Source: Thermoproteales archaeon (GTDB lineage Archaea; Thermoproteota; Thermoprotei; Thermofilales; B69-G16). From it: a DNA stretch of 40,680 bases. Numbering within the stretch: position 1 is the stretch's first letter; each line of letters begins with the position of its first letter. Both the position numbers and the translations under genes were made by a program. Under the pieces are notes generated by a model, which did not search any database, had not been told where the DNA came from, and saw nothing but the letters and a program-made list of their open reading frames with translations. The stretch is taken from NCBI GenBank assembly GCA_021161825.1, contig JAGGZW010000079.1, forward strand, positions 1 through 40,680, in the 5' to 3' direction. Of the stretch, positions 1-8,265 are shown in pieces.

Positions 1-328
1 AGCAAAAATTGAATATTATGTTATCAAAAACTACCCATTCTATAGGTGTATTTTTCAAAAGTTCTCCTAGCAAGTTTACAATAATAAATTGACTTAGAGG
101 GTTAAAAAGCGGTATTACTCTTATCCTTTTGACAAACTGTTTGTCCAACTCTGCTAGTAGATTTTTGACGTGTAATGGAGACAAAGATCTCCCAGCAACA
201 AAATATAATCCGTAACTTTTTCTAAACCGATCTTGTAAAAATTTTAAACAAGCAAGAGATATAGGTAGCGTATATTTACCATAAAAAACTGTCAACTTAC
301 CCCTTAAATTTTCTATGGAATTTTTCAA
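1..328 (-). CDS. partial protein, RecA-fold-like with degenerate P-loop (cut by window edge)
   Basis: An open minus-strand frame runs from a TTG at 328 off the left edge, giving about 109 N-terminal residues; an in-frame TGA two codons upstream of the TTG limits the start. The order of elements resembles the RecA/RadB/KaiC fold: a first strand (LTVFYGKYTLPISLACLKFL) where a Walker A loop would sit, then LYFVAGRSLSP, then RIRVIPLFNP, then WVVFDN in the place of a Walker B strand. No GxxxxGK[ST] is visible, so if this is a RecA-fold paralogue it is unlikely to bind ATP in the usual way. It lies 27 bases downstream of the membrane protein gene on the same strand, so the two are probably co-transcribed. 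The family call is inference from pattern; that a protein is encoded is better supported. Confidence 0.5.
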   Translation of the reverse strand, partial: MKNSIENLRGKLTVFYGKYTLPISLACLKFLQDRFRKSYGLYFVAGRSLSPLHVKNLLAELDKQFVKRIRVIPLFNPLSQFIIVNLLGELLKNTPIEWVVFDNIIFNFC

Positions 329-355
329 GGGGGCTCACTCTGAGGTTTTTGTTAG

Positions 356-733
356 CTAGTATCCCGCTTTGATAGCATAGATCGACTGTAATAGTAGCAT
401 TGAGAGCAATAGAAGCAGGCTTCCGGATAGGAGGTTAATTGTGAGGAATCTGGTGTCGTAATAGTATCGCTTAATGTTATACACTAAATATAACCCAGCG
501 AAACCCATAGCATAGGCTAGCGCCACTATAAACATCTCAACAATGGTTTGCCTGTTTAATCCATAAGCAAAGGGGCCTTCTCTATAGAGAGGTGGGGGCT
601 CATTAACTATAACGTACAGCAAACCTCCCATGATCAAAATGGAGCCTATAATGATCAGCGACATTACAAGCTTTTGAGATTTTAAACGACTCATGTATTT
701 TTCTATTTTTTCAACGCTCGTCAATGATAACAC
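356..733 (-). CDS. small three-helix membrane protein, possibly OST3/OST6-like
   Basis: 125 residues from a GTG at 733. There is a basic cytosolic N-terminus, then hydrophobic segments at about residues 22-44, 62-86 and 95-120, with a short PPPLY-containing extracytoplasmic loop after the first. On the minus strand a box A-like ACTTATATTTTT lies at about 757-768, which would give a leaderless or near-leaderless mRNA starting close to 733. Small archaeal membrane proteins of this layout (one helix, a proline-rich loop, two more helices) are sometimes grouped with the membrane part of the OST3/OST6 oligosaccharyltransferase subunit. That link is suggestive because aglB is also in the window, but it is unproven. 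It heads a two-gene unit with the partial gene at 1-328. Confidence 0.55.
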   Translation of the reverse strand: MLSLTSVEKIEKYMSRLKSQKLVMSLIIIGSILIMGGLLYVIVNEPPPLYREGPFAYGLNRQTIVEMFIVALAYAMGFAGLYLVYNIKRYYYDTRFLTINLLSGSLLLLLSMLLLQSIYAIKAGY

Positions 734-844
734 CAGTCTACAATATTAGCGATAATAAAAATATAAGTATTTTTGCATTAATACTTAGTCCGCTGTCGGA
801 AGCAAACCTACTACAATAATACTTAAACTTACCGAGCGGTAATC

Positions 845-854
845 TTTTTATATT
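845..854 (+). promoter_or_regulatory. box A promoter of the por operon
   Basis: TTTTTATATT lies about 40 bases before the GTG start of porG, at the right distance to place transcription start around 873-880 and give a very short leader. It is the only such element between the divergent gene at 733 and porG. Confidence 0.5.
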
Positions 855-889
855 ATGCTATTCTTTAAACTCGTGAATCTTTCGCCAAG

Positions 890-1459
890 GTGAACGTCTT
901 GATCGAAGTCAGATGGCATGGTCGAGGTGGGCAGGGAGTTGTTACATCAAGTGAACTCTTGGCACGCGCAGTTTTAAGAGAAGGCAAATACGTTCAGCAT
1001 TTTCCTGAATTTGGTCCTGAGCGCAGAGGAGCTCCAGTAAGAGCTTATACGCGAATAAGCGACGATCCAATTGATATACATTATGGAGTTTATGAGCCGG
1101 ATATAGTAGTCGTGATTGATCCTACTCTTCTAGCAGATATCGAAATATTAACAACTGGATTAAAGGATGAAGGTTATCTCATAATGAATACAACAAAGCT
1201 TTCTGATAAAATTATAGAAATTGCTAAAAAGAAAAGATTAAAAGTGTTTACCGTTGACGCCCATAAAATAGCATTAGAAGTATTTAATCGTCCTCTCTAC
1301 AACACGCCCATGCTTGGAGCATTAGTTAAAGCAACGGGGCTGGCTTCTCTTGATTTAGTACTAGAAGCGTTAGGAGAACGATTTAAAGGTGAAATACTCG
1401 AAAAAAATAAAGTCGCAGTAACCCAGGCATATAAGGAGGTGGTTAAGCATGAAATATAA
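890..1459 (+). CDS. porG: pyruvate/2-oxoacid:ferredoxin oxidoreductase, gamma subunit
   Basis: 189 residues from a GTG at 890. An earlier GTG at 873 runs into a stop after six codons, so 890 is preferred. The N-terminal RWHGRGGQGVVTSSELLA (about 7-24) and FPEFGPERRGAPVRAYTRIS are diagnostic of the gamma domain of POR/VOR-type enzymes. The four-subunit enzyme oxidatively decarboxylates pyruvate (or a branched 2-oxoacid) with CoA to acyl-CoA and CO2, reducing ferredoxin in the cytoplasm. Gene order gamma-delta-alpha-beta is the common archaeal arrangement. It overlaps porD by 11 bases, implying coupled translation. Substrate preference (pyruvate versus 2-ketoisovalerate) cannot be told from this subunit. 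Confidence 0.93.
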   Translation: MNVLIEVRWHGRGGQGVVTSSELLARAVLREGKYVQHFPEFGPERRGAPVRAYTRISDDPIDIHYGVYEPDIVVVIDPTLLADIEILTTGLKDEGYLIMNTTKLSDKIIEIAKKKRLKVFTVDAHKIALEVFNRPLYNTPMLGALVKATGLASLDLVLEALGERFKGEILEKNKVAVTQAYKEVVKHEI

Positions 1460-1730
1460 GTCTTGGAAAGAATTTCCGATAGGAAATGTGATACCCGAAC
1501 CAGCAACAAGCCTTGAATATAAAACCGGAAAATGGCGTACTTTTAAACCAGTAATAGATCAAGAAAAATGCGTAAAATGCTTATTATGCTGGGTGTCTTG
1601 CCCTGAACCAGCTATTATTAGACACGACGATGATACTGTAGCAATAGATTATGATTTTTGTAAGGGTTGTGGAATATGTGCAAACGTTTGTCCAGTCAAA
1701 GCTATTAGCATGATTCCGGAGGAGGTGTAA
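1449..1730 (+). CDS. porD: pyruvate/2-oxoacid:ferredoxin oxidoreductase, delta subunit (2x[4Fe-4S])
   Basis: 93 residues, a dicluster ferredoxin-like subunit. The two CxxCxxCxxxC(P) motifs use Cys41, 44, 47 and 51, and Cys71, 74, 77 and 81, each followed by Pro, which is typical of a pair of [4Fe-4S] clusters. The N-terminal stretch with the WKEFPIGNVIPEPATSLEYK-type sequence is characteristic of PorD. The clusters carry electrons from the thiamine diphosphate/cluster centre of the beta subunit to external ferredoxin. ATG 1449 lies inside the end of porG and is preceded by AAGGAGGTGG (about 1433-1442), a strong ribosome binding site; porA starts 5 bases after the stop. Confidence 0.95.
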   Translation: MKYKSWKEFPIGNVIPEPATSLEYKTGKWRTFKPVIDQEKCVKCLLCWVSCPEPAIIRHDDDTVAIDYDFCKGCGICANVCPVKAISMIPEEV

Positions 1731-1734
1731 ATTT

Positions 1735-2913
1735 ATGGTTAAGAGAATTGGTATGAATGGAGATACGGCTGTTGCTTACGCGGTAAAACAAGCAGATGTT
1801 GATGTTATAGCAGCTTATCCTATAACACCACAAACAATTATCGTTGAAAAACTTAGTGAATATGTCAATAATGGAGAGTTAAATGCTGCATACGTTCCCG
1901 TGGAATCTGAGCACTCTGCATTATCGGCATGTGTTGGGGCTTCATTAGCAGGTGCTAGAGTATTCACAGCTACGGCTAGTCAAGGTCTTGCCTTAATGTA
2001 CGAGATATTATATATTGCTTCATCTCTACGAACTACAATAGTTATGGCTTTAGGAAATAGAGCATTATCCGCGCCCATAAACATTCATTGCAGTCACGAC
2101 GACGCATACGCTGCGCGCGACGCAGGATGGATACAACTTTTCGCAGAAAATGTTCAAGAGGCTTATGACCTAACATTGCAAGCATTTAGAATATCAGAAG
2201 ACAAAAACGTACTCCTACCGACGATAGTAAATCTAGACGGCTTCATATTAACTCACTCACTTGAAGGAGTTAACGTGTTCGAGGATGAAGATATTGCCAA
2301 GTTTTTGCCTCCAAAAGAACCCATACAACCTATTGAACCCGAAAATCCTATCACATACGGGCCTCTAGGCCTCTTTGACTCTTACATAGAATTTAAAAAA
2401 CAACAGGCGGAAGCAATGAAAGCCTCGTATCCTCACATATTACAGGCATTTAAAGAATTCGAAGAATTTAGCGGCCGAAGCTATAAGCCAATAAAAACAT
2501 TGGGGATGGAAGATGCTGAAATAGCCATAATGGTTCTTGGATCAACTGCGGGTACCGTTAGAGAAGTTGTTAGGAAAATGCGTGAAAAAGGTGAAAAAGT
2601 TGGGACTATAAGCTTAACTCTGTATCGACCTTTCCCAGAGGAAGAGCTTAAAAAAGTGCTCAAAGGGGTGAAAGTGCTAGCCGTCATGGATAGATCTTAC
2701 AGCTTTGGCAGCCCAGGAGCTCAATTGTTTATGGATGTTACAGCAACTTTGATAAACATGAAGGAAAAACCGTTAATATTCAATGTAATCTATGGACTTG
2801 GAGGCAGGGATTTAGTTCCTAACCACGTATTAAGCATAATTGAAAAAGCTAAAGAATACGCGGAATTGGGTGAAGTCTCTGAAAAAGAAATCTGGATTGG
2901 TGTGAGAGAATAA
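1735..2913 (+). CDS. porA: pyruvate/2-oxoacid:ferredoxin oxidoreductase, alpha subunit
   Basis: 392 residues, the usual length of archaeal PorA. The N-terminal pyrimidine-binding domain begins RIGMNGDTAVAYAVKQADVD and contains AAYPITPQT and the VESEHSALSACVGASLAGAR segment found across POR alpha subunits. A transketolase C-terminal-like domain follows from about residue 250 (IMVLGSTAGTVREVV ... LYRPFP). With PorB it forms the thiamine diphosphate site. AGGAGGTG at 1720-1727 overlaps the end of porD and precedes the ATG. porB follows with an 11-base gap. Confidence 0.95.
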   Translation: MVKRIGMNGDTAVAYAVKQADVDVIAAYPITPQTIIVEKLSEYVNNGELNAAYVPVESEHSALSACVGASLAGARVFTATASQGLALMYEILYIASSLRTTIVMALGNRALSAPINIHCSHDDAYAARDAGWIQLFAENVQEAYDLTLQAFRISEDKNVLLPTIVNLDGFILTHSLEGVNVFEDEDIAKFLPPKEPIQPIEPENPITYGPLGLFDSYIEFKKQQAEAMKASYPHILQAFKEFEEFSGRSYKPIKTLGMEDAEIAIMVLGSTAGTVREVVRKMREKGEKVGTISLTLYRPFPEEELKKVLKGVKVLAVMDRSYSFGSPGAQLFMDVTATLINMKEKPLIFNVIYGLGGRDLVPNHVLSIIEKAKEYAELGEVSEKEIWIGVRE

Positions 2914-2924
2914 AGGTGGTGGTT

Positions 2925-3860
2925 ATGTCCGGTTTAAATCTTATAAAAACTCTAAAAGAAATACCACGTGAAGAACTTCTAGCTCCTGGCCATAGGCTTT
3001 GTGCTGGCTGTGGTGCGCCTATAATAGCTAGATTTGTTCTGAAAGCTATTGAAGGTCCTAAAGTCGTGGTAAATGCGACTGGCTGTTTGGAAGTTGCTAC
3101 CACAATATTTCCGTATACGAGCTGGAAGGTGCCATGGGTTCATAGTGCATTTGAAAATGCCGCATCTACGGCAAGCGGTATTGAAGCTGCATTTAGAATT
3201 CTTGAAAAAAAGAAAGGTAAAAAATCACCGAAGGTAATAGTCTTTGGCGGAGATGGAGGAACATTCGACATAGGGCTTCAAGCGCTAAGCGGGGCATTGG
3301 AAAGAGGTCATGATTTGATTTATATATGCTACGATAACGAAGCATATATGAATACAGGTATCCAAAGATCAAGCGCAACACCTAAGGGTGCTTCAACAAC
3401 AACAAGCCCAGCCGGCAAGGTCATACCCGGAAAACTCGAAAGAAAAAAGGATTTAATAGGAATTGCTGTAGCTCATGGAATAAAATACGCTGCGACAGCG
3501 AATCCCGCATATCCTATAGATCTTTTCAATAAGATAAGAAAAGCTGCATCAGTAAAGGGACCAACCGTAATTCACTACTTTACCCCCTGTCCTACAGGAT
3601 GGAGAGCTGATCCAAGCCGGAGCATCGAGATTGCAAGACTAGCTGTGCAGACTAGGGTTTGGCCATTGTACGAGTGTGACAATGGAGTGTGGAAATTAAA
3701 TGTTAATGTTAAGAAGCCTAAGCCCGTTGAGGAGTATCTTCGACTACAAGGAAGGTTCAGACATTTGCTAAAACCGGAGAATAGATGGTTGCTTGAAGAA
3801 ATAAAACGAGATATTGAAGCAAACTGGGAAAGAATACTAAAGCTAACTGGTTTAAGTTAA
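2925..3860 (+). CDS. porB: pyruvate/2-oxoacid:ferredoxin oxidoreductase, beta subunit
   Basis: 311 residues from ATG 2925. GTG at 2916 is in frame, but AGGTGG (2914-2919) sits right for ribosome binding to the ATG, so the ATG is chosen. CAGCG near residues 26-30 begins the Cys set that binds the proximal [4Fe-4S] cluster, with further Cys at C48 (TGC) and in TPCPTGW. The thiamine diphosphate/Mg motif GDGG at about 105-108 continues to the Asn in YDNEAYMNTG. The SSATPKGA and TTTSPAGK segment is the usual CoA/substrate side of this subunit. It is the last gene of the por operon. Confidence 0.95.
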   Translation: MSGLNLIKTLKEIPREELLAPGHRLCAGCGAPIIARFVLKAIEGPKVVVNATGCLEVATTIFPYTSWKVPWVHSAFENAASTASGIEAAFRILEKKKGKKSPKVIVFGGDGGTFDIGLQALSGALERGHDLIYICYDNEAYMNTGIQRSSATPKGASTTTSPAGKVIPGKLERKKDLIGIAVAHGIKYAATANPAYPIDLFNKIRKAASVKGPTVIHYFTPCPTGWRADPSRSIEIARLAVQTRVWPLYECDNGVWKLNVNVKKPKPVEEYLRLQGRFRHLLKPENRWLLEEIKRDIEANWERILKLTGLS

Positions 3861-4029
3861 ATTTTAAAATCAAAATTATTTTTCTTTTAATGCTAATAGG
3901 GCAAAGCATGCTTCTCTCTATATATAGGGATTATTATAGTTTGCTCGTGAACTTAGCGGTATATTCTTCTAGTAGAAAATTTAAATAGAAGGGTCTTATT
4001 CCTTAATCGACACTACGGGTGTTATAAGC
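3861..4029 (+). promoter_or_regulatory. intergenic region with rpl44e operon promoter
   Basis: The 169-base gap holds a clear box A, AAATTTAAATA at about 3977-3987, which would start transcription near 4010. GGGTG at about 4017-4021 could serve as the ribosome binding site for the ATG at 4030. T-rich runs just after 3861 (ATTTTTCTTTT around 3880) are a plausible terminator for the por operon. Confidence 0.5.
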
Positions 4030-4314
4030 ATGAAAGTGCCTAAAGAGATAAGAACATACTGTCCAAGATGTAAGAAATATACAGCGCATACTGTCACATT
4101 ATATAAAGCTGGAAAAAGGCGAAGTTTATCAGAGGGTGAGCGAAGATATCGTGCTAAGCAAAAGGGATATGGTTCGAAGAGGAAACCAGAGCAAAAAAGA
4201 ACGGCTAAAGTAACTAAAAAACAAGTTTTGAAGTTAAAATGTAGAGAATGTGGTTATATACTTCACAAGAAAGGAATAAGATTAAAGAAAATAGAAATAG
4301 TAGAAAAGCTGTAA
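4030..4314 (+). CDS. rpl44e: 50S ribosomal protein L44e
   Basis: 94 residues, full length. A zinc-ribbon of the L44e/L36a family is visible: Cys11-x-x-Cys14 near the start and Cys71-x-x-Cys74 near the end, separated by a very basic linker. It starts MKVPKEIRTYCPRCKKYTAH, typical of archaeal L44e. The protein lies near the E-site of the large subunit. First gene of an operon rpl44e-rps27e-aif2A-nop10, the standard archaeal arrangement. Confidence 0.96.
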   Translation: MKVPKEIRTYCPRCKKYTAHTVTLYKAGKRRSLSEGERRYRAKQKGYGSKRKPEQKRTAKVTKKQVLKLKCRECGYILHKKGIRLKKIEIVEKL

Positions 4315-4323
4315 GGTGAGATT

Positions 4324-4521
4324 ATGAAAAAAAGAAAAATTCTAATTCCACAGCCAAAAAGCCGCTTTATTCTAGTCAAATGTCCAGATTGCGAAAATGA
4401 GCAAATAATTTTTGATCATGCTACGATCAAAGTAGAATGTAATGTTTGCGGCAAAGTGTTGGCGCAACCAAGCGGAGGAAAGGCCATAATTTATGCGAAG
4501 ATACTTAAAGTTCTAGGCTGA
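4324..4521 (+). CDS. rps27e: 30S ribosomal protein S27e
   Basis: 65 residues. A zinc finger is formed by Cys20-x-x-Cys23 and Cys39-x-x-Cys42, followed by the family-typical [17 protein letters not shown] at 4312-4318 overlaps the rpl44e stop and is the ribosome binding site. Small-subunit protein conserved in archaea and eukaryotes; co-transcribed with its neighbours. Confidence 0.95.
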   Translation: MKKRKILIPQPKSRFILVKCPDCENEQIIFDHATIKVECNVCGKVLAQPSGGKAIIYAKILKVLG

Positions 4522-4526
4522 AAATC

Positions 4527-5324
4527 ATGAGAAAACGCAAGAAATATCCAAGAAGAAATGAGTTAGTCATCGGAACTGTAAAAAAAATATTTGAGCACGG
4601 AGCCTTTATAACATTAGACGAGTACGGCGGTTTAGAGGCTTACTGTCCATTAAACGAAGTATCTCATTCATGGTTCCATAATATAAGAGAAGTACTAAAA
4701 GAAGGACAGAAAAGAGTGTTTAAAGTTATCAGAGTAAATCCATACAAAATGCACATAGATGTTTCACTTAAAAGAGTTAGCGAGAGCGAAAAAAGGGATA
4801 AGATATTAGAATGGAAGAGAGCCCAGCGAGCTGAAAAACTTCTTGAATTGGCTGCAAAGCGCCTTAACAGAACATTAGACGAAGCTTACGCAGAAGCAGG
4901 ATGGAAAATGGAGGACTATTTCGGCGAAATTTACGCGGGATTTGAGGAAGCGGTCCTCCATGGGAAGAAGGTTCTATCGGAAGCTGGCGTAAAAGATCCC
5001 TGGCTTTCCGTAATATATGAGCTGGCTAAAGCCCATATTGAAATTAGAAGAGTAAAAATTAGCGGAGAATTCATAGTAAAATGCTACGAGAGAGATGGCG
5101 TAGAAAGGATAAAAAGCGTTCTCACATCTTGGCAAGACTTACTAAGCAACTACAAAGACGTGGAAGTTCGCGTATACACTGAAGGGGCTCCACGCTATAG
5201 AATAAATCTAACGGCATTAGACTATAGAACCGCTGAACAATTATTGAAAGAAATTCTAAATCGTGTTCATAAAAAATCAGTAGAACAGAGATGCATAGTA
5301 AGCTTTAAACGTATAAAGGATTAA
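4527..5324 (+). CDS. eif2A: translation initiation factor aIF2, alpha subunit
   Basis: 265 residues, the usual length. An S1/OB domain occupies roughly residues 9-82 (ELVIGTVKKIFEHGAFITLD, then MHIDVSLKRVS), followed by the helical domain and a C-terminal alpha-beta domain from about 170. Together with the beta and gamma subunits it binds GTP and initiator Met-tRNA and delivers it to the 30S subunit. It sits 5 bases after rps27e and 3 bases before nop10, as in many archaea. Confidence 0.95.
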   Translation: MRKRKKYPRRNELVIGTVKKIFEHGAFITLDEYGGLEAYCPLNEVSHSWFHNIREVLKEGQKRVFKVIRVNPYKMHIDVSLKRVSESEKRDKILEWKRAQRAEKLLELAAKRLNRTLDEAYAEAGWKMEDYFGEIYAGFEEAVLHGKKVLSEAGVKDPWLSVIYELAKAHIEIRRVKISGEFIVKCYERDGVERIKSVLTSWQDLLSNYKDVEVRVYTEGAPRYRINLTALDYRTAEQLLKEILNRVHKKSVEQRCIVSFKRIKD

Positions 5325-5327
5325 ACC

Positions 5328-5522
5328 ATGGTCAGAAAAGGTATTCTCAGAATGTGTAAAAAATGCGGAAAATATACGTTAAAACAGGATAAATGTCCTT
5401 ATTGCGGGGGTCCAGTAAGAGTACCTCATCCGCCTAAATTTTCTCCTGAGGATAAATGGGGGGAATATAGAAGAAAAATAAAACTAGCTTCTCTCATCCA
5501 GAAAAAGACTCAGGATAAATAA
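5328..5522 (+). CDS. nop10: H/ACA ribonucleoprotein protein Nop10
   Basis: 64 residues. The N-terminal zinc ribbon (Cys10-x-x-Cys13 and Cys23-x-x-Cys26) is followed by VPHPPKFSPEDKWGEYRR, the signature of Nop10. It bridges Cbf5 and L7Ae in H/ACA guide RNPs that make pseudouridine in rRNA and tRNA. The gene follows aif2A in the usual archaeal order. Its 3' end overlaps the end of the convergent aglB gene by 29 bases. Confidence 0.95.
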   Translation: MVRKGILRMCKKCGKYTLKQDKCPYCGGPVRVPHPPKFSPEDKWGEYRRKIKLASLIQKKTQDK

Positions 5523-7749
5523 CCTTGTACACTAGAACCCATTGGTTTGGTTCTGAAGCATAGACAAGCTCAAAATGTTCTGGTGGAGGTATTCTCACCA
5601 TAGGAGCGCCCCCTTCTTCAGGTCCATAGCCCGGAAAAGGCATTGGCTTGCCAAATCCGAGAAAGTCTAAAGGCTCAAAGACGAACATTCTCCTTCTATC
5701 CGTCTTCCTGAATAAAAGTCTATATAGAGTCGCATTTCTAGCCTCTGGAGTATCGGCAGGAACGATTATAGGTACCTGTCCACTTCTCGTGCGGAGAACC
5801 GTTACTGTTTGGAAACGATTTGGATCCCATCCAATCCACCTAGCCATTTGGTAACTTTTAGCGAAATCGCCACCATACCCGGATAGAGCGACTGAGGTGT
5901 AAACGTACTGCCCTAGCATAGGCAGCGTCCTGCTATAAGGATTGGGGATTTGCAGCGGTGTGTTCTCGCCACCGAGGAAAGGCTCGAATACTACAACATA
6001 TGACACTTTTAGCCGCTTGAAGATTTTCAATGCCTCAGTTTCGTTAGATAGAAAAGCTCTGGCTATCAGCCTTATCTGAGTGCTGTTGATTGTACCATTA
6101 TCGCATGTAGTATTACGTCTAGTCATTACTGCAATCCAATAACCATAGTCCCACCACGTGGCTATAACAGAGTTTTCTGGAACGTTATTTCTAATCCACT
6201 CCAAGGCTGAAAGCCAATCAGCGTCGATTTGTGCAGTGCTCGAAGTTAAGATAAGAACTGGTTGGTTAGAATATCTAACCGTGGTTTCAGAAACAACAAC
6301 AGGCACTAGCAAAAGTATGATAATTATTATTGAAAAAGCCACAACTTCACGGCTCAATCCAGCCTCTTTTTTGAACTTAAGCCTTTTAGGGGGGCGCATT
6401 ATGTCGAGCAGTGTTTCAACTATAATTAAAAAACCCATACCTCCAGCTAAGATCACCGGTAATGACTGCACCAGCGATAATCTTGCCAGTGACGCCGCGG
6501 CATACGTAGATGTAAGCCATAATAATCCTAAAAGATAACCCTCTAAGCTCTTTCTTTTCAAAGAATAAAAGGCACCAAACAGCGAAAACACTAGTAACAT
6601 GCCAAAATCTTGATAAATTTGAGACCATGACGGAACTGCATGCTCAGCTACTGTCGTTATACCAACTTCTCTCAACCATGGAAATACCACGGCTAGCATT
6701 CTACCAGCTAGACGCGGTATAACGTTGTAAATAGATAGAATCGTTATGAGGACAGCTATAACTAGAAACGCGGCTAAATAAAGTTTTCTAGGATTCTTGA
6801 TAGCAGGTAAACGAGGTCTCATAAGAGTCAATAATGATAGGATGTTACCAGCCATGGGTAAAAGCGCATATGCCGACATGAAAGCCTTGTCAGGACCAAA
6901 TCTAGGAATTATCGCTATAAAAACTTGGAAAATTACGTTGCTTATGATGAAGCTTTCGGCAGCGTTTTTATCGTTTGGATGAAGAAGAAGCCATATAACG
7001 ATCAACAGGGAAAGTAATTCCCATATGTAAATGTAGCCTCCCCACGCCAAAGCTACAATGCCATAACTTAATCCCGCAATTATTGCCCATGACATTTTTT
7101 CTTCTCTATACGATTTTAGAAAGGCATAAAGACCAAATAGAATCGCAGGTATTGCTATGCCCTCATGCTTTGCTCCCAGGTTAGTCCTATAAATAAAGGG
7201 GAAGCTGATAGATATAAAAAACGCGCTGAAAATGCCTAAATTATCATCTTTAAGCTTTCTTCCTACAAGAAACATTGCGAACGTAGCAAATGAAGCAGCA
7301 ATAGCTGGTAAGAATGCATGTATCTCGTATAGACTAACAGGAAATCCGAACAAGTTATTAAGAATGTAGTAAATTATTGCCGAGAATATGGCGCTTCCCG
7401 GCTGGCTCGACCTTCTTAGATCGCGGCCATAAGGTGCCCAGAAGAGAGTATCTTTTGGTTTTGGCGAGGGTTCGAACCACCAGTTAAACCACCACGCGAT
7501 ACCTTTGAAAATATTGTCGTCGCTTTTCTCGATAATTCTCTCTGCGAGATAGTACTCGTAATAGGGGTCAAATTCATTCAAGTATACGCCCCAGCGCATA
7601 GGCGTTATTCTTATCAAGATAGCTATGGAAAAGCTGAACGTTAGAATCAACGCGATTAATATCCTGTTATCAGACATTACATCAAGGAACTTTACGAAGG
7701 CTTTTCTAGCTTTGCCGGCAAACTTTTTAAGTTTCCGCTTTATTTCCAT
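5494..7749 (-). CDS. aglB: archaeal oligosaccharyltransferase AglB (STT3 family)
   Basis: 751 residues from ATG 7749, chosen because GGTGGTGG lies directly upstream and the extra upstream codons in the open frame do not look coding. About a dozen transmembrane helices are followed by a C-terminal soluble domain. The first acidic motif FDPYYEYY lies near residues 58-66, and the family hallmark WWDYGYW near 531-537. STT3/AglB transfers a dolichol-linked glycan to Asn of N-x-S/T sequons outside the cytoplasmic membrane. A minus-strand box A (GCTTAAATATGT, 7785-7796) gives a leader of about 16 bases. Convergent with nop10, overlapping it by 29 bases. Confidence 0.93.
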   Translation of the reverse strand: MEIKRKLKKFAGKARKAFVKFLDVMSDNRILIALILTFSFSIAILIRITPMRWGVYLNEFDPYYEYYLAERIIEKSDDNIFKGIAWWFNWWFEPSPKPKDTLFWAPYGRDLRRSSQPGSAIFSAIIYYILNNLFGFPVSLYEIHAFLPAIAASFATFAMFLVGRKLKDDNLGIFSAFFISISFPFIYRTNLGAKHEGIAIPAILFGLYAFLKSYREEKMSWAIIAGLSYGIVALAWGGYIYIWELLSLLIVIWLLLHPNDKNAAESFIISNVIFQVFIAIIPRFGPDKAFMSAYALLPMAGNILSLLTLMRPRLPAIKNPRKLYLAAFLVIAVLITILSIYNVIPRLAGRMLAVVFPWLREVGITTVAEHAVPSWSQIYQDFGMLLVFSLFGAFYSLKRKSLEGYLLGLLWLTSTYAAASLARLSLVQSLPVILAGGMGFLIIVETLLDIMRPPKRLKFKKEAGLSREVVAFSIIIIILLLVPVVVSETTVRYSNQPVLILTSSTAQIDADWLSALEWIRNNVPENSVIATWWDYGYWIAVMTRRNTTCDNGTINSTQIRLIARAFLSNETEALKIFKRLKVSYVVVFEPFLGGENTPLQIPNPYSRTLPMLGQYVYTSVALSGYGGDFAKSYQMARWIGWDPNRFQTVTVLRTRSGQVPIIVPADTPEARNATLYRLLFRKTDRRRMFVFEPLDFLGFGKPMPFPGYGPEEGGAPMVRIPPPEHFELVYASEPNQWVLVYKVIYPESFSG

Positions 7750-7784
7750 GCCACCACCGTTTTCAAACACGAGTAAATATATAC

Positions 7785-7796
7785 ACATATTTAAGC
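7785..7796 (-). promoter_or_regulatory. box A promoter of aglB
   Basis: Read on the minus strand, GCTTAAATATGT is centred about 41 bases before the aglB ATG, giving a predicted start near 7765 and leaving room for the GGTGGTGG ribosome binding site. Confidence 0.5.
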
Positions 7797-7826
7797 ATTT
7801 AATGATTTCAAACTGCGAAACAGATT

Positions 7827-8201
7827 TCAATCATGATCTTCTCTTAGTAAATCACTAATGCTTTTAACCTTTCCTTTACGCTTTATCACGATTTTAGTTT
7901 CAACTCTGATAGGATAGCCTAGGTAGAAGAAAATTCCATAAATATCTTCTGCATTCAGTTTTTCTCGCATTTTACCAAGCTGAATCAAACGAGCTAGCTC
8001 TTTTACGATAACAGAAGCCACTTTAGGATATTGTGCCTTAGCTTTAAGCAACATTTCCATACCATCTGTTGTTAAATATGGTTTTATTATAGACCAAGGA
8101 TCTTTTTTCTCTGTTTTTACGGCTTTATTCTTTTTTAGCAGCTCTTTTTGCATTTCAAGCATTTTCTGTCTAATCAACATTTCAATCTCTTCGTCCTCCA
8201 T
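7827..8201 (-). CDS. divergent PDCD5-family DNA-binding protein
   Basis: 124 residues. The N-terminus (MEDEEIEMLIRQKMLEMQKE) is an acidic helix like that of PDCD5/TFAR19 proteins. The segment from about residue 40 (LTTDGMEMLLKAK...PKVASVIVKELARLIQLGKM) aligns by eye with the PDCD5 core LxPEARERLxxxRLVKPELAxxVExxLIxLAQxGxI. The C-terminal tail YPIRVETKIVIKRKGKVKSI is not typical of PDCD5. Archaeal members bind double-stranded DNA and are abundant. The gene diverges from the methyltransferase, apparently sharing one symmetric TATA element at 8230-8242; an ATG leaderless start at 8201 fits that. The family call is by pattern, not by search. Confidence 0.55.
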   Translation of the reverse strand: MEDEEIEMLIRQKMLEMQKELLKKNKAVKTEKKDPWSIIKPYLTTDGMEMLLKAKAQYPKVASVIVKELARLIQLGKMREKLNAEDIYGIFFYLGYPIRVETKIVIKRKGKVKSISDLLREDHD

Positions 8202-8229
8202 ACTATCACGGAGTAAAATAAGCGAAAAA

Positions 8230-8242
8230 CCTATTATAATTG
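8230..8242. promoter_or_regulatory. shared bidirectional TATA element
   Basis: ATTATAAT (about 8232-8239) within CCTATTATAATTG is self-complementary. Its centre is about 36 bases from the minus-strand ATG at 8201 and about 30 bases from the plus-strand ATG at 8266. Both distances fit leaderless archaeal transcription, so one element can serve both genes. Confidence 0.45.
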
Positions 8243-8265
8243 TTATGCCAATAACGAATGGTAAA

